Below are positions 1 to 13,192 of a stretch of 64,000 bases of DNA, one piece after another (within the stretch, counting starts at the first letter, position 1; every line of letters starts with the position of its first letter). A program made the translations under genes and the position numbers. This stretch comes from Chamaea fasciata. Lineage: Eukaryota > Chordata > Aves > Passeriformes > Sylviidae. The notes under the pieces are model-generated. The model saw only the letters and a program-made list of their open reading frames with translations. It was not told the origin of the DNA and searched no databases. Where the stretch lies: positions 35,486,914 through 35,550,913 of the forward strand of contig JARCOQ010000009.1 in assembly GCA_029207755.1 (NCBI GenBank). The letters are read 5' to 3'.

Positions 1-168
1 GGCTTCCCAGGGAAGTGTTGGAATCACCATCCTTGGAAGTGTTTAAAAAATGTTTAGATGTGGCACTTGGGGACACAGTTTAGTGGTGGCCTTGGCAGGG
101 CAGGGTTAATGGTTGGACTCAATGATCTTAGAACTCTTTTCCAAACCAACGGATTCTGTGATTCTAAG
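1..168 (+). mobile_element. CR1 LINE fragment, 3' end
   Basis: The segment has the usual 3' part of bird CR1 elements: an opening block about a packaged 'dominant' GGAAGTGTTT-like stretch, a GGTTGGACTCAATGATCTTAG-like block, then a CCAAACC...ATTCTGTGATTCT tail. It runs off the left edge of the window, so its true 5' limit is unknown. CR1 copies are normally 5'-truncated and keep this 3' end. Confidence 0.88.
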
Positions 169-513
169 AAAGAGCACATTGAGCTGCCAGTTTGGCTTAG
201 GTGCAGAAAAGGGAGTGAGGGGCCCCCACATCATCACCACTCATCCCCCTCCTCATCCCCTGTGCAGAAAGTGGTGACAGGAGGCAGCTGTGAAGCTCTT
301 CCAGCCAGGTAACACCGGACCTCACAAAATCCCCTCTTCTTCTGTTTTACTCTTTGTCTCTGCAACCTGGATCTGAATTTATAAATGTTTTGCTGTGAGT
401 CAAGTCTACAGGACTGGTTGTTTTCTCTGCACCTATACAATTCAATTTAAAAAATATATTTTTGAAGGTGGACTTTGTGCTATGGAAGAAAAAACCTCTC
501 AAACCCAAGGCTA

Positions 514-790
514 AGAGAATCACAGAATTATAGAATCACAGAACCATTTAGGCTGGAAAAGGCGTCCAAGATCATCGACTCCAGCCTTTGACAGATCACC
601 ACCTTTCAACCAGACCACAGTACTGAGGGCCACATCCAGTTGTATCTCAAACATTTCCAGGGGTGGTGACTCCACCACCTCCCTGGGCAGCCTTTTCCAA
701 TGCCTGGCAACACTTTGTGTGAAGAAATCCTTCCTGATGTCCAACCTGAACCTACCCTGGTACAAAATGAGCACTTTCCAGCTTTTCCCC
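514..790 (-). mobile_element. CR1 LINE fragment, reverse orientation
   Basis: Read on the minus strand this is a CR1 3' end: the plus strand opens with repeated AGAATCACAGAAT (the reverse complement of the CR1 tail) and continues through the CACCTCCCTGGGCAGCC and TTCCTGATGTCCAACCTGAA blocks. The boundary near 790 is approximate. The open frames on both strands here come from the repeat and are not genes. Confidence 0.88.
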
Positions 791-3700
791 CTTGCAGACG
801 CTCAAACCTGCCCCAAAGGGCCGGGAGGCTCCTGGGGGTACCTCCCTCTTGAATCCTTGAGGGGAGATCAGGCAGTCTGTGGGCTGAAGCTTCAAGGAGA
901 TACGTGGCACATCTTTCATTCTGATCATTCATAAAACATAAAATATTAACAGCAGAGAATATAGAGGTCTCTTTAAAGAGATGGATTCAGGTCCTTTGCC
1001 ACATGGAACAGGTGAGGGATAAGGCTCTCGGCATCAGGCAGAGGGTTTTCTGCCAGAGAGTGAGGATTGCCTCTCCTCCTCATAGTCTGGGCTCCTGCTG
1101 CTCCTCCAGTGCCTGTCCCCAGTTCCACAGGCTCCCAGAACATTTGGGGTTGGAGGGGCCTTGGGATGTCTTCTGCTCCCCCTGGCCCAAAGCAGGTGGT
1201 CCTCACATCCCTAAAAAAGCCACTCCCTGCTGTCACACTCCTTACCCCCTCCATCACCCACCATGAAACTGGGGACACCTGCCCAGGGGAAAGAGTGCAG
1301 GGAGTGAACACCAAATTGAAGCCTACCTTTTTATCCCCCAAAAAGTTTCCAGTGGCGTCCACTTCTTTATTTGCTCCAACTCTCCTCCAATTTTGTCTTC
1401 TTTGTGCACCTAATTAATGATTCAATTCATTAATATTTTTGCAGCAGAAATTCTCTTCCCATCTATTAAGCAGCCGTGCCAAATTTTTTTCCTTAATTAT
1501 AAATACCTTTTGTTTAAAGCTTTCTGCAGAGAAAACAGCAAAGACCTCTGTCTCTTCACAAGACAATTATTCAGAATGTTATCTGCAAATCTTCATCTCC
1601 AAGGAGGATTTCTCCCAACACAGTCCACCCACCTATAGATGCACTCAGGACTACAATCAATACATGTTAATTAAGCCGTAGCCCACTCCAATTAAAATTA
1701 TAGGATCTGAAGGACAGACATTTGTTTTTGTCAGTAAATTAATTTAAGCATTCATTAACTTTAATTTTTAAATTATATATCACTTTAATGATAAATAATT
1801 CCTCTCATTACAGAGGAAACATATGGAAGGGAAAGATAAGATGGGAGAGACTTGGACCCAGGGAGGAATATGTTCTCTGGCGCTTCCTTCTCCTCCGGCA
1901 CATCCGCAACCCCATTTATGTCAGCAAACTGGGCTCTCTCAAAAATTTGGCTGGCAAGTGCAACGCTGAAATAAGAACAGAGATTCTTTGAGTATCTCAC
2001 CTCCTTCTCTGCTGGGAACATGAAAACTCGGCTGTGAAATCTTGGGGTTTTAGAACAGCTGAAACTTTATACAGGCCACCAAAATAAACACTTTTCAACG
2101 GAAATCAAAACACTACCATGTTAACAGGTTTTTTAATTTATGTAGAAAAGGGCAGGTTGTTTTACAGCTTAACCCTTCCTGCACATATCCCAGGCAGAGA
2201 GGGGTGATTTATAATGTGACATTTGTGCAGTGTCCTGCACTCTGAGTTAAACCTGCCCTGACTTGCTGTGGCAGCTAATTAAATATGGAGCAGGCCAGCT
2301 TTATTTAATATCTGGGGCCTTCTTTTCCCAGATGATGCTGCGGGGCACATGATCCAGACTGCTCCAAAGGAAGGTTTTAACCCTCAACACCTCCCGACGG
2401 ACTGTCCCGGAGCTCACCTAGCAGCACCCATCACACCCTCACCGTGAATTTTCCCTGCTCCAATGTAATGGAAAACTAAGTGAACATCCCAAAGTCTTTC
2501 CCTGCTGTAGGAAGCAGAACCCAGGAGTGTCTGACATTCCAAAGTGCTCTGAGATCACAAGCTCTTCACCCCACCAAGTACATCCTCACAGCTCTTCCTG
2601 GAGCTGGGGTGCTGTATAAATAGCAGCACTACACTCCGAGCCTCCTCCACACAAACCCTGCCTGGGACCTGTCAAATGACAGAAATCAAAACAGATTAAC
2701 TGAATAAATTATTCACCCCAGAGCGCCTTTACTCCTCAAGCATTGTGCTGGACTGGTAAGGACTGAACAGCTTCACAGCTGATGGTGGCAAACAAACAGC
2801 AAAACAAAATTATTCGGGCGTTAGACTGACAAAATAAAGGAGCGAGAAAAGCACCAGGTCTCAACCTCTTTGGAGCTTAACATCTACAGGCTCTTCTGAC
2901 CATATTTCTTACTTTGAAATGACTGATTATTCCTCATCCCAGCCTGATTTTGCAGTTATCACCACAAGCCATTCCTGCTGGGTTCTTAGGACACTACATC
3001 TGCTACGAACTCCTGGAGACAGGGAGAGAGTCCCTCTCTGACCCCACTGCACAAGCACTGTTCATAGACACCTCTCTCCTGCCTTTAATGCAAGAGCCAA
3101 AATAGGAGAAAGTCAGTGGCCCAGCCAGGACTTCCAGAGATAAACCAGGACTGCTAACAGCCAGACAAGTAACAACTACCTATACCCACATTAAGCAGAG
3201 CATCCCAACCTTCTCAGAGCCAAAATTCACTTTTACCAGTTCCTCTGACTCTTGACATTTCCTGTCTTGCACTGTCATCCCCTCCACCCAATAATGACAA
3301 ATTTAACTGTATTTTCCCTTCTCAAGATCCACACCCTTCCCTCCCCCATGGAGAACCATCCCTAGCAGGGTGGCTTTGCTGAATGCAAAGGGATTCCTCC
3401 TGCAAAGAGAAGCCCTGCTGCCTCAGTTTCCATGTGTCAGTATAAAAGCAAGCAGGGGATAACCCAATGCTTTGAGCAGTCTGAGAGCGGGACCTGCAGC
3501 TTAGAAAATTTCCTTAGGAGGAACACACAGAACCTACGCAGTGCAGAAGGTTACATCAAAAGGGAAATGGGGCAGTGAAAGAGAAACTATGCAAAACATT
3601 ACTTTATTAGTAATCTGTTTACTTAACTACTGCAGAGACTAAGAAAAAAAAAAAAAGCTTTCTCCCCATTTATCCATTAGCTCCTCTTCCATCCAGCTGC

Positions 3701-5205
3701 ACTGCTGAATTCCCATATTTATGACATCAGTGCATGTTGCTATAGGGATAATTAATTAATGCAACATAATCAAGTCAGCAATTTTACTACTTTACAGCTT
3801 AACACAGGACTAGAAATAGAGTGGGAGAACACCAAAGCTTAGTTCTGAAAAGCAGGGTTTTTAATGGTCCTTTAAGCACTGAGAGTTGGGTCTGAGAGTC
3901 ATTTCCACAGTACATGAAATGTACCACATTTGGCATAATCTCTGTCATTAGAAGCCCAGTAAAAAATCAGAAAAACAGCAATAAAGAGGAATGAAAGTTC
4001 TGACAAAAAAATTGCAGGTGGAGAGCAGAGTTCTCTGAGCACCCAGCAAAACTCTTCATCTCCACCTGGCAAAAATGCCCCAGCTCAACAGGCATCTGGC
4101 CAAAGAGGCTGCAAGCTGTGATGTCCTAGTGCCTAAATCCCAAATACACAGGGCTTTTTTCCAAGAGCCACCCCAAAAATCATCTTTCCTGGGGTACCTG
4201 CCTTCTCTGGAAGAGCAGCTCCTTGTGGGACCTCCTGAGACAGCTGGTGACGAGCAGGGGGTTGAGGTGACCTCTCCTCATCTCAGAAGACTCGACGTCA
4301 TGCTCAGCCAGGAGCTCTCCCAGGTCAGCTGCCCAGGTCAGAGCCAGGATTTCCTGCCTGTCACAGGTGGGCCACACAAGGAGGCAGGAGGTGAGACAAG
4401 GCACTTTCACCTCTCTCATCCATAGTTGCCTCTGGACAGGCAGATTGACATTTTACAGCTGACAAGGACATCAGTGACTTGTCAACATGTCCAGACAAGA
4501 CACTCTCTGATGGGAACTATAATTCCACCCAGGAGCTTGCCTTCCTACCAAGAACTAAGCCAAAAAAAAAAAACCCCAAAAAAACAAACAACCAAAAAGG
4601 ATGCTGTGGAATATCCAAGTAGGTGCCACACTTGCTGCTTGCAACTCCACACTTTTGTTCATTTAGAAGACTAAAATCAGTCCCCCTTTTCAAGGGAAGC
4701 CTTATTTTTTTGTCCTGTACTAATTAGAATCTTTTTATATACTTTTCAGTTCAGGGTCTCGGCCTTCTGAGGTTAGAAAGACAAAAGCAACACAGATGAA
4801 ATTAGGTCACTTAACCCTCAGGACACTCCCCTTCCTCAGCAGAAATTGCTCCACACACAGTGAAGCCAAGGGGAAAAAGCTTTAAGGGAGACACATGCAG
4901 AATAACTGAGCCACAGGCTGCATTTTGGGGACAAGAGTGACATCATAAAGCCACATTTGCCTTCCATAACCATGAAGTTTTTCAGGCTGTGGTATTTCCA
5001 TGGCAAGTTTTGCTGCAAAGCCACAGCTGAAGCCACCTACACTTCTCAGAGAAAGAACTGCCCAGTGAAGAAACAACCAAAAATTATTTTTAAAAAATTA
5101 AAATAGAATTTAGTAGGAAAATCAGCAGACCAGAAAACTGCTGCCCAGCTTTATAAACTCTCTCCACAATACACAGAGAGGCTTTTCACAGAGGCATGGA
5201 GAACA
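791..5205. other. Intergenic DNA, no gene recognised
   Basis: Mostly single-copy-looking, AT-rich sequence with several TAATTAAT runs (about 1,400-1,800 and 3,745-3,760) and short A runs near 3,642-3,656 and 4,562-4,590. No open frame has recognisable protein similarity or plausible splice structure. The AT-rich stretch at 1,670-1,800 and the stretch at 2,110-2,340 could be conserved non-coding DNA, but that cannot be judged without an alignment. Confidence 0.5.
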
Positions 5206-5206
5206 A

Positions 5207-5367
5207 AGGTGAAATGGCCTTATTAAGCTGAAGGAGGGAAGGTTTAGATGGGATATTGGAGAAAAAATTCTTCCCTCTGAGGGTGGTGATGCCCTGGCAC
5301 AGGCTGCCCAGAGAAACTGTGACTACCTCATCCCTGAAAGTGTCCCAGGGCAGGTTGGATGGGGCTT
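5207..5367 (+). mobile_element. CR1 LINE, left part of a copy split by an LTR
   Basis: The GGTTTAGATGGGATATTGG, TGCCCTGGCACAGGCTGCCCAGAGAA and GGTTGGATGGGGCTT blocks are the plus-strand CR1 consensus order. The copy stops in mid-consensus at 5,367, where an LTR begins, and resumes at 5,889 with the GGCTTGGAACAAGCTGGTCTAG block. The two halves are one insertion interrupted later. Confidence 0.9.
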
Positions 5368-5888
5368 TGTCCTGGGTTGAAGTATATTCTATCACCATCT
5401 TCATGAACTGTTGAAACCAGGTGAGGCAGTGCTCCCTGCCTCCTCCACTCTGGCTTATCTTCTGTTAATGGGCCCATCAGCACCTTTGCTACACAGCTCA
5501 CAGATAACCCCCTCCTGGACTACCTCCTGTTAATGGGCCCATCAGGCCTTATCACATGACTCACCATCCCATTGTGAGATGCTCCGCCCAGAGGGAGAAA
5601 CCAAGCATTCCAGCCTGGATATAAGCTGAGACTCTGAACACCAGAGGGGCGCTTACCCACTGGATTCCCAGAGGACCCGAGTTACCAGACCTTTCTACAG
5701 GATCACTGCTTGAGGAAGACCACCTCACCTGGACTGCTTCCACCACTACGCTCAGGTTGTATTCTGACTCTGTCAGTGGTCTTGTGTATTATTGCATCTC
5801 TTTTATTTTACTTTCTTTCTTTTTTTTTCCTATTAAATTGTATCTCTGACTTGGAGCCTCTCATTTGTTTTGCCTTCAAACTACTACA
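5368..5888 (+). mobile_element. Solo LTR of an endogenous retrovirus (family A), inserted in a CR1
   Basis: A 521-bp unit starts TGTCCTGGGTTG and ends AACTACTACA, so it has TG...CA termini, and is flanked on both sides by the 5-bp duplication GGCTT (5,363-5,367 and 5,889-5,893). A GATATAA TATA-like box lies near 5,619 and a TATTAAATTG poly(A)-like signal near 5,832, which gives plus orientation. It is the same family as the unit at 22,493-23,036, which confirms its limits. No retroviral coding sequence adjoins it, so it is a solo LTR, presumably left by LTR-LTR recombination. The 5-bp duplication suits an ERVL-like or similar group; the exact family cannot be named without a library search. 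Confidence 0.9.
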
Positions 5889-5992
5889 GGCTTGGAACAA
5901 GCTGGTCTAGTGGAAGGTGTCCCTGCCCATGGCAGGGAGGTTGGGGCTGGCTGAACTTTAATGTCCATTCCAACCCAAACTATTCTATGTTT
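5889..5992 (+). mobile_element. CR1 LINE, right part of the split copy
   Basis: This continues the CR1 broken at 5,367: GGAACAAGCTGGTCTAGTGG, GTGTCCCTGCCCATGGCAGGG and a TCCAACCCAAACTATTCTATG tail. The first five bases (GGCTT) are the duplicated target site. Confidence 0.9.
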
Positions 5993-7667
5993 CCACACGC
6001 TATTTCAATTAAGGCATGGAAAAGCGCACAATTTTTATGTTGCGTTCATGTACAGCACAGTCAAAGAAAATTAGAACAAAAAAACCACCCTAGTATTAAA
6101 GTCATTATGATTTGTTTGGAGACTTCAGTGTCAGCTCCTGATTCTCTCCAGGCTCAGCTACTTTCAATAGGATAAATTGCACAGAGTTACTAAAATCCAG
6201 AGCTTATTGCACACCATCTGCAGGCAGAGAGAGTCCTCTATTCCCATGGCAGAGCCTTTTTCCTGGCAGGTTGCTGCTGTGACCTGTTGCAAGACTTCTC
6301 CATGTCTGCCTGCAGCAGAGCCCAGGAGGAGACAGCTCCACCTCAAGGGGTCAGTTCAGCTGCGGGAGGAGAGTGGCAGAAACCTGTCGGACAGTTTTCC
6401 TGCCACAGTTCGGACAGCGATATTCAAGCCACTGGAATATTTGCCTGATGCGCACAAAACCCAGAGGAAAAACCCACTCTTGCAGCCACCATCTGCTGCT
6501 GCTGCAAAGGTTTATAACTGGAATAAAGAGGGAACACATCCTCCCTAAAGCCAGATGACAGCCCAACCCAGATAGAGGCAAGAAATCATCGCTGGTGAGA
6601 GGAACAATGAGCAATTTAGCTTGATTATATTCTTGCAGAGCTCCCTATTTATAATGGTTTACATTATTTTGAATAAAAACTGGTGGGTATTTTTTTTTCC
6701 CCTGTGCATCAGCTCTTATGACCAAAATTTGTCATTAGCTCCTGATTAAAAGAGATTTTAAATAAGGAGTGGAAACAAGCCCAAAAAGTGCGGCTGCATC
6801 CCCGTCCTCTTGTACCAGACTGACTGCTGCAAATGTCAGCTTTATTTACTGTTTGCAGTCCACTAAGACTTTTTGTCTTGCAGGAGAGGTAACATTGGGA
6901 ATACTGGATCAGGTGGGAGAAAAGAACAAGAGAGGAGAGGTAAATAAATAAACAACCATGGGTCCCATGGGCCCGGGAGGCTCCTGTTAAGTCATAATTG
7001 CAACATATATGCAAGTTTGTCCACAGATGCAGCACACTAAATAAGCTTCACTAGTGAGAGCCTGACCTTTTCCATCTTCCCCCCCAGCAGAAATCAGGCT
7101 CTGACAGGGACCAAAAAAAGAGTTAGAAATAGCAAAGATAATAAAGTCAGGCATTCAGAAGCACAGGAGGCTGAAGGGAAAAGACAGGCAGGTGAAAGGA
7201 CAACTCAGGAAAACCTCAAATATTGCAAGTCATCCTCTGTGGCCAAAATACCATGAGATAACCTATCCCACTAAAATATTGGCAGCGGAGGATGAGGTCA
7301 GGTAAGTCCAGGAGGTCCATTTCCATGCTGGGAGGAGGAGCTGGCTCTGCTTCAGACACAGACCTGCTCCTTTTGGCACACATTTGCAACGCGATTTTCA
7401 GCAGAACAGAACTCCCCTCCAGCAAGGTGCAGGGAGACACCAAACAAGATTAGTTCAAACTTTCCAGACTCAATGGCATCCAGACCACAGGAAACATGGC
7501 TGATTATTTCAAGTGGTGGGTTCCTAACCCTGGTGATGGCTGAGTCTCAGCCTTGAGGGGGTGTCTGTACTTACAGCCACCAACCCAGCGCTGAGCTTGG
7601 TGACCCCATCAGCACACGGCACTGCCTGGGTTACATTTTGGTTGTTTATGGCTTTTTTATTCACCTT
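5993..7667. other. Intergenic DNA, nothing recognised
   Basis: Unique-looking sequence without long open frames, simple repeats or recognisable mobile elements. No splice-bounded reading frame with protein-like character was seen. Confidence 0.45.
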
Positions 7668-8170
7668 AGATGCTGTGTCCAGTTCTGGGACCCTCACAAG
7701 AAAGATACTAAGGGGCCAGAGTGTGTCCAGAGAAGGGAACAGAGCTGGGGAAGGGTCTGGAGCCCCAGGAGAGGCTGAGGGAGCTGGGAAAGGGGCTCAG
7801 CCTGGAGAAAAGGAGGCTCAGGGGGGACCCTGTGGCTCTGCACAAGTCCCTGCCAGGAGGGGACAGCCGGGGGGGTCAGGCTCTGCTCCCAGGGAACAGG
7901 GACAGGACAGGAGAGGGAACAGCCTCAGGCTGGGTCAGAGAAGGTTCAGGTTGGACCACCAGGAAGAATTTCCTCATGGAAAGGCATGTCAAACTTTGGA
8001 ATGGACTGCCCAGAGAGGTTTGGAGTCCTCATCCCTGAAAATGCCCAGGGAATGACTGGATGTGGCACTCAGTGCTCTGGTCTGATTGACAAGGTGAGCA
8101 TCAGGCACAGCTCGGACTCAGTGATCTTGGAGGGCTTTTCCAACCTAAATAATTCTGGAATTCTGGGATT
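7668..8170 (+). mobile_element. CR1 LINE fragment, about 0.5 kb
   Basis: It starts at GCTGTGTCCAGTTCTGGG and passes in order through the GGAGCCCCAGGAGAGGCTGAGGG, CTCAGCCTGGAGAAAAGGAGGCTCAGGGGGGACC, CAGGAAGAATTTCCTCATGG and GGATGTGGCACTCAGTGCTCTGGTCTG blocks to an AATTCTGGGA tail. This is the 3' end of CR1 in plus orientation. The 164-codon frame across it belongs to the repeat. Confidence 0.93.
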
Positions 8171-10087
8171 TAGCCCCTGCTTAATTAGCCAGGCTGAGCT
8201 CCACTGGGAGAGACACAGCAGGACCTGAGCACAAGAATCACTGCACAGATGCAGCAGCTTAGTGAGTTCAGTCTCCAGAAGGTCCTGGTTTTATAGACAC
8301 ATCTTTTAGTCAAGAGGATGGGAAAGGGGATAGAAAGGATGGGATCCTCACCCCTGCATCTTCCTGACAGTACTTACAGCACTCTGCCTTCATCAGGCAG
8401 GCTCAGGGCTTGCTGGTGAGCAAATCCACTGCTCAGAGAGCTCAAAACTCCTTTCTCAAACCCTCAACCAAATCCAGTCTAATACACTGCTACCGACTGC
8501 ACAGGTACTCACCCCTCCTCCAAGACCTGAGAGCAGGAAAAGCTAACTCCAATAAATGCAAAGCGATTCCATTTGATTCCACCTCTTAAATGCAACACTT
8601 AATTAACTCTACTGGGGCTTCCTTCACTCTCTGCTTGTGTTTCCATGCCACCGAGGTTAGGAAAACACCTTCTCCCTTTGCACAGAGGGGCCCTCCCCGC
8701 TCCGTGCTGGCATCGCACAAACCACAGTCTGGGCTCTCGGGGACACAGAGCCTGGCCCCGAACTGTGAGAGCTTCTCCTGCAGAAAGCTGGGAGCAGATG
8801 GTGGTTTTTTACCGCTCCGTCTGACCCTCGCTTGGACTCCAACCCAGCAACCTCACCAGGCTCTCTGGTGCTTGAATGGAACAGCAGAAAACAAGCTGTC
8901 ACCCCGCTAGATACAGCACTTAGAGTGAGCAACATTGAACTCTCCAGAAGAAAAGGAGAAGAAAGAAAAGCAGAGTTAGGGAGTGGAGATGTTTTAAAAC
9001 CAGATGTTTTAAGCAGCTGGCATGGCTGTTTCTCCCAAGATGCTGATGAACGCAAACTCTGCGGTTTGACAGACCCCCATCAGCCGCCCTCTTCCTGTGA
9101 ACAGAGAATTCAAATCAGCCCTGCTGGATTTAATCATCTTCTCCCCTTAAATAATAAACTGGGGGCAGGACAGGAAAAGGATTTATTCATGTCACTAACT
9201 GTCAAAAAAATGTGCTAAAATAACCCACAGTAAGGGGGAAAAAAAAAGAGAGAGAAAACACCCAGAGGAGAGGGAAATGTGAGAACATCAGTTCTGCACG
9301 AGGGACTTGGACATGCCCAGGTCGCCTTTGAGACAGGACAGACATGAGCTCTTCCAGCAGATATTAACAGCGAAAGCAGAGCAGGAAGGAAGGGGAAGCA
9401 CACTGGCTGGCTCAGTGTTTGAGCTGAGCTCTGCTTTTCAGGCAGAGCTGGGAACACATTTCTTTTTAGGCAGAGTTTGTGGGACTTGCACCAAGCCCCA
9501 GCACAAGCTCAACAGGTTGCAGAGGAGCTCCCCCAGCCCTGGCCTGATAGCCTGCATGACAGTAGAACACATTCTCAAAAGATCTTCAGAGAGAAGTAAA
9601 AAAGATATCAGAAGCAGGGCTGCAAGATGCTCCTCCTGCCAGAGAAAGGTCAGGGGATGCCAGAGGCCTGAGAAATAACAGCAAAAATTCTACGTACCAG
9701 GAAAACAAAGACTTTGAAACGCCAGGCATGAATCCTTTACAACAGGGCACACAAAGGGCCCAGAACACCACAGACTTAAGCAATCTGGCAAAAGTCCATC
9801 AAGGACTACTAAACATAAAGTCAGAGATTAACTTTGAGCTCAGGAAGCCCAGAAGCTGCAAAATGCCCCAGACTGGGAGGGAACAAGACACCAGTGCAGA
9901 TTCTTTCTCGGGGTCCTGCCCCTGACTGGAGCCCCACCGAGGAGCTCAGCACAGCCAGTGGACACTGCAGAAGAAGGGGCTGAGGGCCACATTTCACCAG
10001 GGCAGGGGCTGTGAGGCTGCTGGCACCGCCCCAAGAAGAGAGGTCAGTGACGGGGGACCCGTAGAGAGGTGTACCCACCCACATCTT
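8171..10087. other. Intergenic DNA, nothing recognised
   Basis: No repeat or gene was recognised. Several 80-130-codon frames overlap on both strands, as expected by chance at this base composition, and none shows a recognisable domain. Confidence 0.45.
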
Positions 10088-10250
10088 GCCCAGAGAAGCT
10101 GCTTATGCCGCATCCCTGGAAGCATTCAAGGAAGAGTTGGATAGGGCTTGGAGCAACCCGGTCTAGTGGGACGTGTCCCTGCCCATGGCAGGGGTGTGAA
10201 ACAAGGTGAGCTTTAAGGTCCCTTCCAACCCAAGCCATTCTGGGATTCCA
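10088..10250 (+). mobile_element. CR1 LINE fragment, 3' end
   Basis: GCCCAGAGAAGCTG, GGCTTGGAGCAACCCGGTCTAGTGG, TGTCCCTGCCCATGGCAGGGG and CCCTTCCAACCCAAGCCATTCTGGGATTC form the CR1 3' end in plus orientation. Confidence 0.9.
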
Positions 10251-13079
10251 CGGTGTCTAGGACCCCTTCACCATCTGCAGCAGTTAAATGGGGGCAGCCA
10301 CAGAGCAGAGCCCATATGGAACATCCCATCCTTCAACACACCCATTACAACTGTGCTTCGCTGGAGCACGGCCTTCCAAACAGCCTTTCCAGAGTGGACA
10401 CACCACAGTTTTCCAACAGCTTGCACTGAAAATTCCCCAAGCTCCCCTCCAATTCATTTCTGTCATCTCATGCAAAACCAGCCTGTCTGGTTTCTCCCAT
10501 TCTGTTTTTTTATACTGGTGCTCACAGCAGAAACCCTGTACAGATCAATTTGTTGGTGTTTTGAGCACATTCCCAACCTTTTTAGAGTCCTCCTGTGCTT
10601 TAGTAGCTATTTCTCATCCTGGGAGACACTCTGCTGGTGGGATTGAACAGCACAGTGGAATAGCAGCGGGAGCTATACCAGGGGTTCACATTCCCAGCCT
10701 GAGGCTTAAAGGAAACCCACGTGCAGAAAACAGTCAGCAGAAAAATCAGGCACCAACAGCATAGAATTTCTTATTTTCACATCCCCTCCAGTTGCCCAGC
10801 ATCTGGAAATGCCCAGAGGCCTTTCTAGTTAAATCAGTGCAAAGGACAACCTTATCACAGATAATATCATACAGCTGAACCCAGGAACAAATTGTTTTCT
10901 GCTCTAAGTCTGTGCCTTTCATCACAAGTCCTTAGGGGACAAGCAATGGAATGAGATTCCCTACTGTCAGGATTAAATCAGGACAACCGTCACAAGAAAA
11001 TTAACCCAAACTGCTGCACAACGTCCATGGACATTGCAGTCTCCTGATCCAGAGGTGGCCAAATACAGGCACGTGGAGAGCAAGGTGAGAACCAAGAACC
11101 ACAGGGAAGCAGAGCCAAGCCGTGCCTCGTAACTTACTCCAGCAGCGGGATGTCATTCCAGCTCCACCTGCAGGAATTTCTGTGGGTGAGAAAGCCCTGA
11201 AGGTTAAATGGGTGTTGCTCTGGGAAGTGAGGGAAGCTGAGGCTGGTGGGAAGGAACAGGCGAAAAAGCAGGGAAGGTGGTGGGCCTGGAGGTTGTATGA
11301 AAATACCATTAAATAGCTTGGAAAGTCAAGAGAGTTTGGTTTCTTGGCATAATCCCACAGCCAAAAGCAAATGCATTTTCCCAAGAATGCCTTCTAGCAG
11401 CCTCCAGGGATTCCCTGCTCCAGCCCATGCTGTCCCTGTGTTCCATGTCTCCACACAGCTGAAGTTTCCAGGAGGAACATTTGCCGAGGGTGGATTTTAC
11501 AGGAAGATTAGAGAACAATAGCAAAATGAAATACCAGTTGACAGAAAGGAAGATGCATGATACAAATTGCATTAAAAAAAAAAAAATTACTCCTCTAGAT
11601 TGGGGAATCACAATTGGTGTGTCCTTGAAAAATTATTCACCCCTTTAGTTCAATTTTGGTGGGGGCAGTGGGAGGTCAGTTAAGAAACCTGACATGATTT
11701 GGGCATCAAATTCAGGCTCAAAGAGGTAGAAATCCAGCTGGTTTCTCAACTAACCCATTTTATAGAATCATTAGGGTTGGAAGGAGCTCCTAAACCAAGT
11801 GCAACCCCTAAAAAAGGGGGAACACCTTTAAGAGGTACAAAAAAAGTATTCAGTACTTTCATACCTACAGAAAAACCCCTCAAACTTATCTGATTCCAGG
11901 GGAAAACACATCCCAAATCTTCACAATTTTAAAAAACAGATATTTCAATGTTATCTGTACAGCACCAATCACAGCCAGGAAATGCATGAGCACATCATGG
12001 CTCACAGGAGAAATCCCTGCAGGTAAAAGAAGAATGAGAGACAGGAGAGTTCCCAGCAGGGATCACCAGCCCCAGAGCAAGTGTAAGGCATGGAGAGAGC
12101 CTCACACAGGAAACAAGGAAAGCTGTGACCTTGAGATGAGAACATGCCTGTAACAGTTCTATAAAGATGTCCATCTCCTGTTTATATAAAATACCTGTGC
12201 TGATAGCCAGGAAGCCGCGCATAAAAATCCTGCACCAAGCTTCCAAGAAAAACCCTCATCCTACTTCTCTGCTCCCATCTCCATACCAATCCATGGCAAA
12301 GCTGTACCACATGCTTTTTTCTTCTCCCCACAGTTAAGAATACAAGACCTAAATGCTGGGCATTTTAGCTGAATTATCAGCATTTGCAGTGCTGGGCTTT
12401 ACCTATGCAGACAACAATCACGGGGGGGAAAAAAAAAAAAAATCCTGTTCAACTTACTCCAAGGCTGGAAATGTCTCACAGCCCTGGCTGTTATGGGGTG
12501 ATTTTCTTGCATCTCTCCTCAAGCAGAAAAGCAGCACAATATGGACTAGAGATCTAAAGTGGCAGCTGGACTGAGAAAGAATATTTGGTGGGGTAGTACA
12601 CGCTCAGCAAAACCAACAGCATCCTAAACTGGATCGTTTTTACCAGCTTTAAAATCCAAATTGAGGCTTGTAGGAGACTCCAGAGAATATTGGTGATTCA
12701 GAGCTCAAAACGAGCCTTTTTCCCCAGACTGGCTTTGCAGAGGTTTTGAAGAGAAAGAGATGGCAGCAATAACAAATACAGCATATATAACATTAACACA
12801 CAGGGACAGACTGAGCACCAACAGACTGATATTATCCCACTGAAATAATGAAGTGCCCTCTACCAAGCCAGGATTAATGCAGTCTCAGCGCAAAAGGCCA
12901 AGCAGGCTCTAGACAAAACAGTATCCGTGGAAAATAAGATGGCTTAAATTTCCCCCACAAACCTGCGCCAAACCATTCCTGTTAGACAGACACCTCCAAA
13001 TGCCTTTGAAAAGCCAGCAGGGAGCACCAGGATGGATACAAGAACAGATTCCAGCAGCTTGTGTTTCATATCTTCCCAG
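10251..13079. other. Intergenic DNA with one short CR1 remnant
   Basis: Mostly unique-looking sequence. Short A runs lie at about 11,573-11,585 and 12,428-12,441. A short reverse CR1 tail (TATAGAATCATTAGGGTTGGAAGGAGCTCC) lies at about 11,761-11,810. No open frame is convincing. Confidence 0.45.
11761..11810 (-). mobile_element. Short CR1 LINE tail, reverse orientation
   Basis: The plus-strand text TATAGAATCATTAGGGTTGGAAGGAGCTCC is the reverse complement of the CR1 3' end. The match fades after about 50 bp, so this is a very short or degraded copy. Confidence 0.7.
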
Positions 13080-13192
13080 CCTGGAGCTCGGAGCAACTGG
13101 TCTAGAGAAGGTGTCCCTGCCCATGGCAGAGGGTGGAATGAGATGAGCTTTAAAGTCCCTCCCAACTCAAACCATTCCATGAGTCCATGATT
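13080..13192 (+). mobile_element. CR1 LINE fragment, 3' end
   Basis: CTGGAGCTCGGAGCAACTGGTCTAG, GTGTCCCTGCCCATGGCAGAGGGTGGAATGAGATG and CCTCCCAACTCAAACCATTCCATGA are the end blocks of CR1 in plus orientation. Confidence 0.9.

Noticed and set aside
7561..8055. 164-codon open frame
   Set aside because: Nearly all of it lies in the CR1 fragment at 7,668-8,170.
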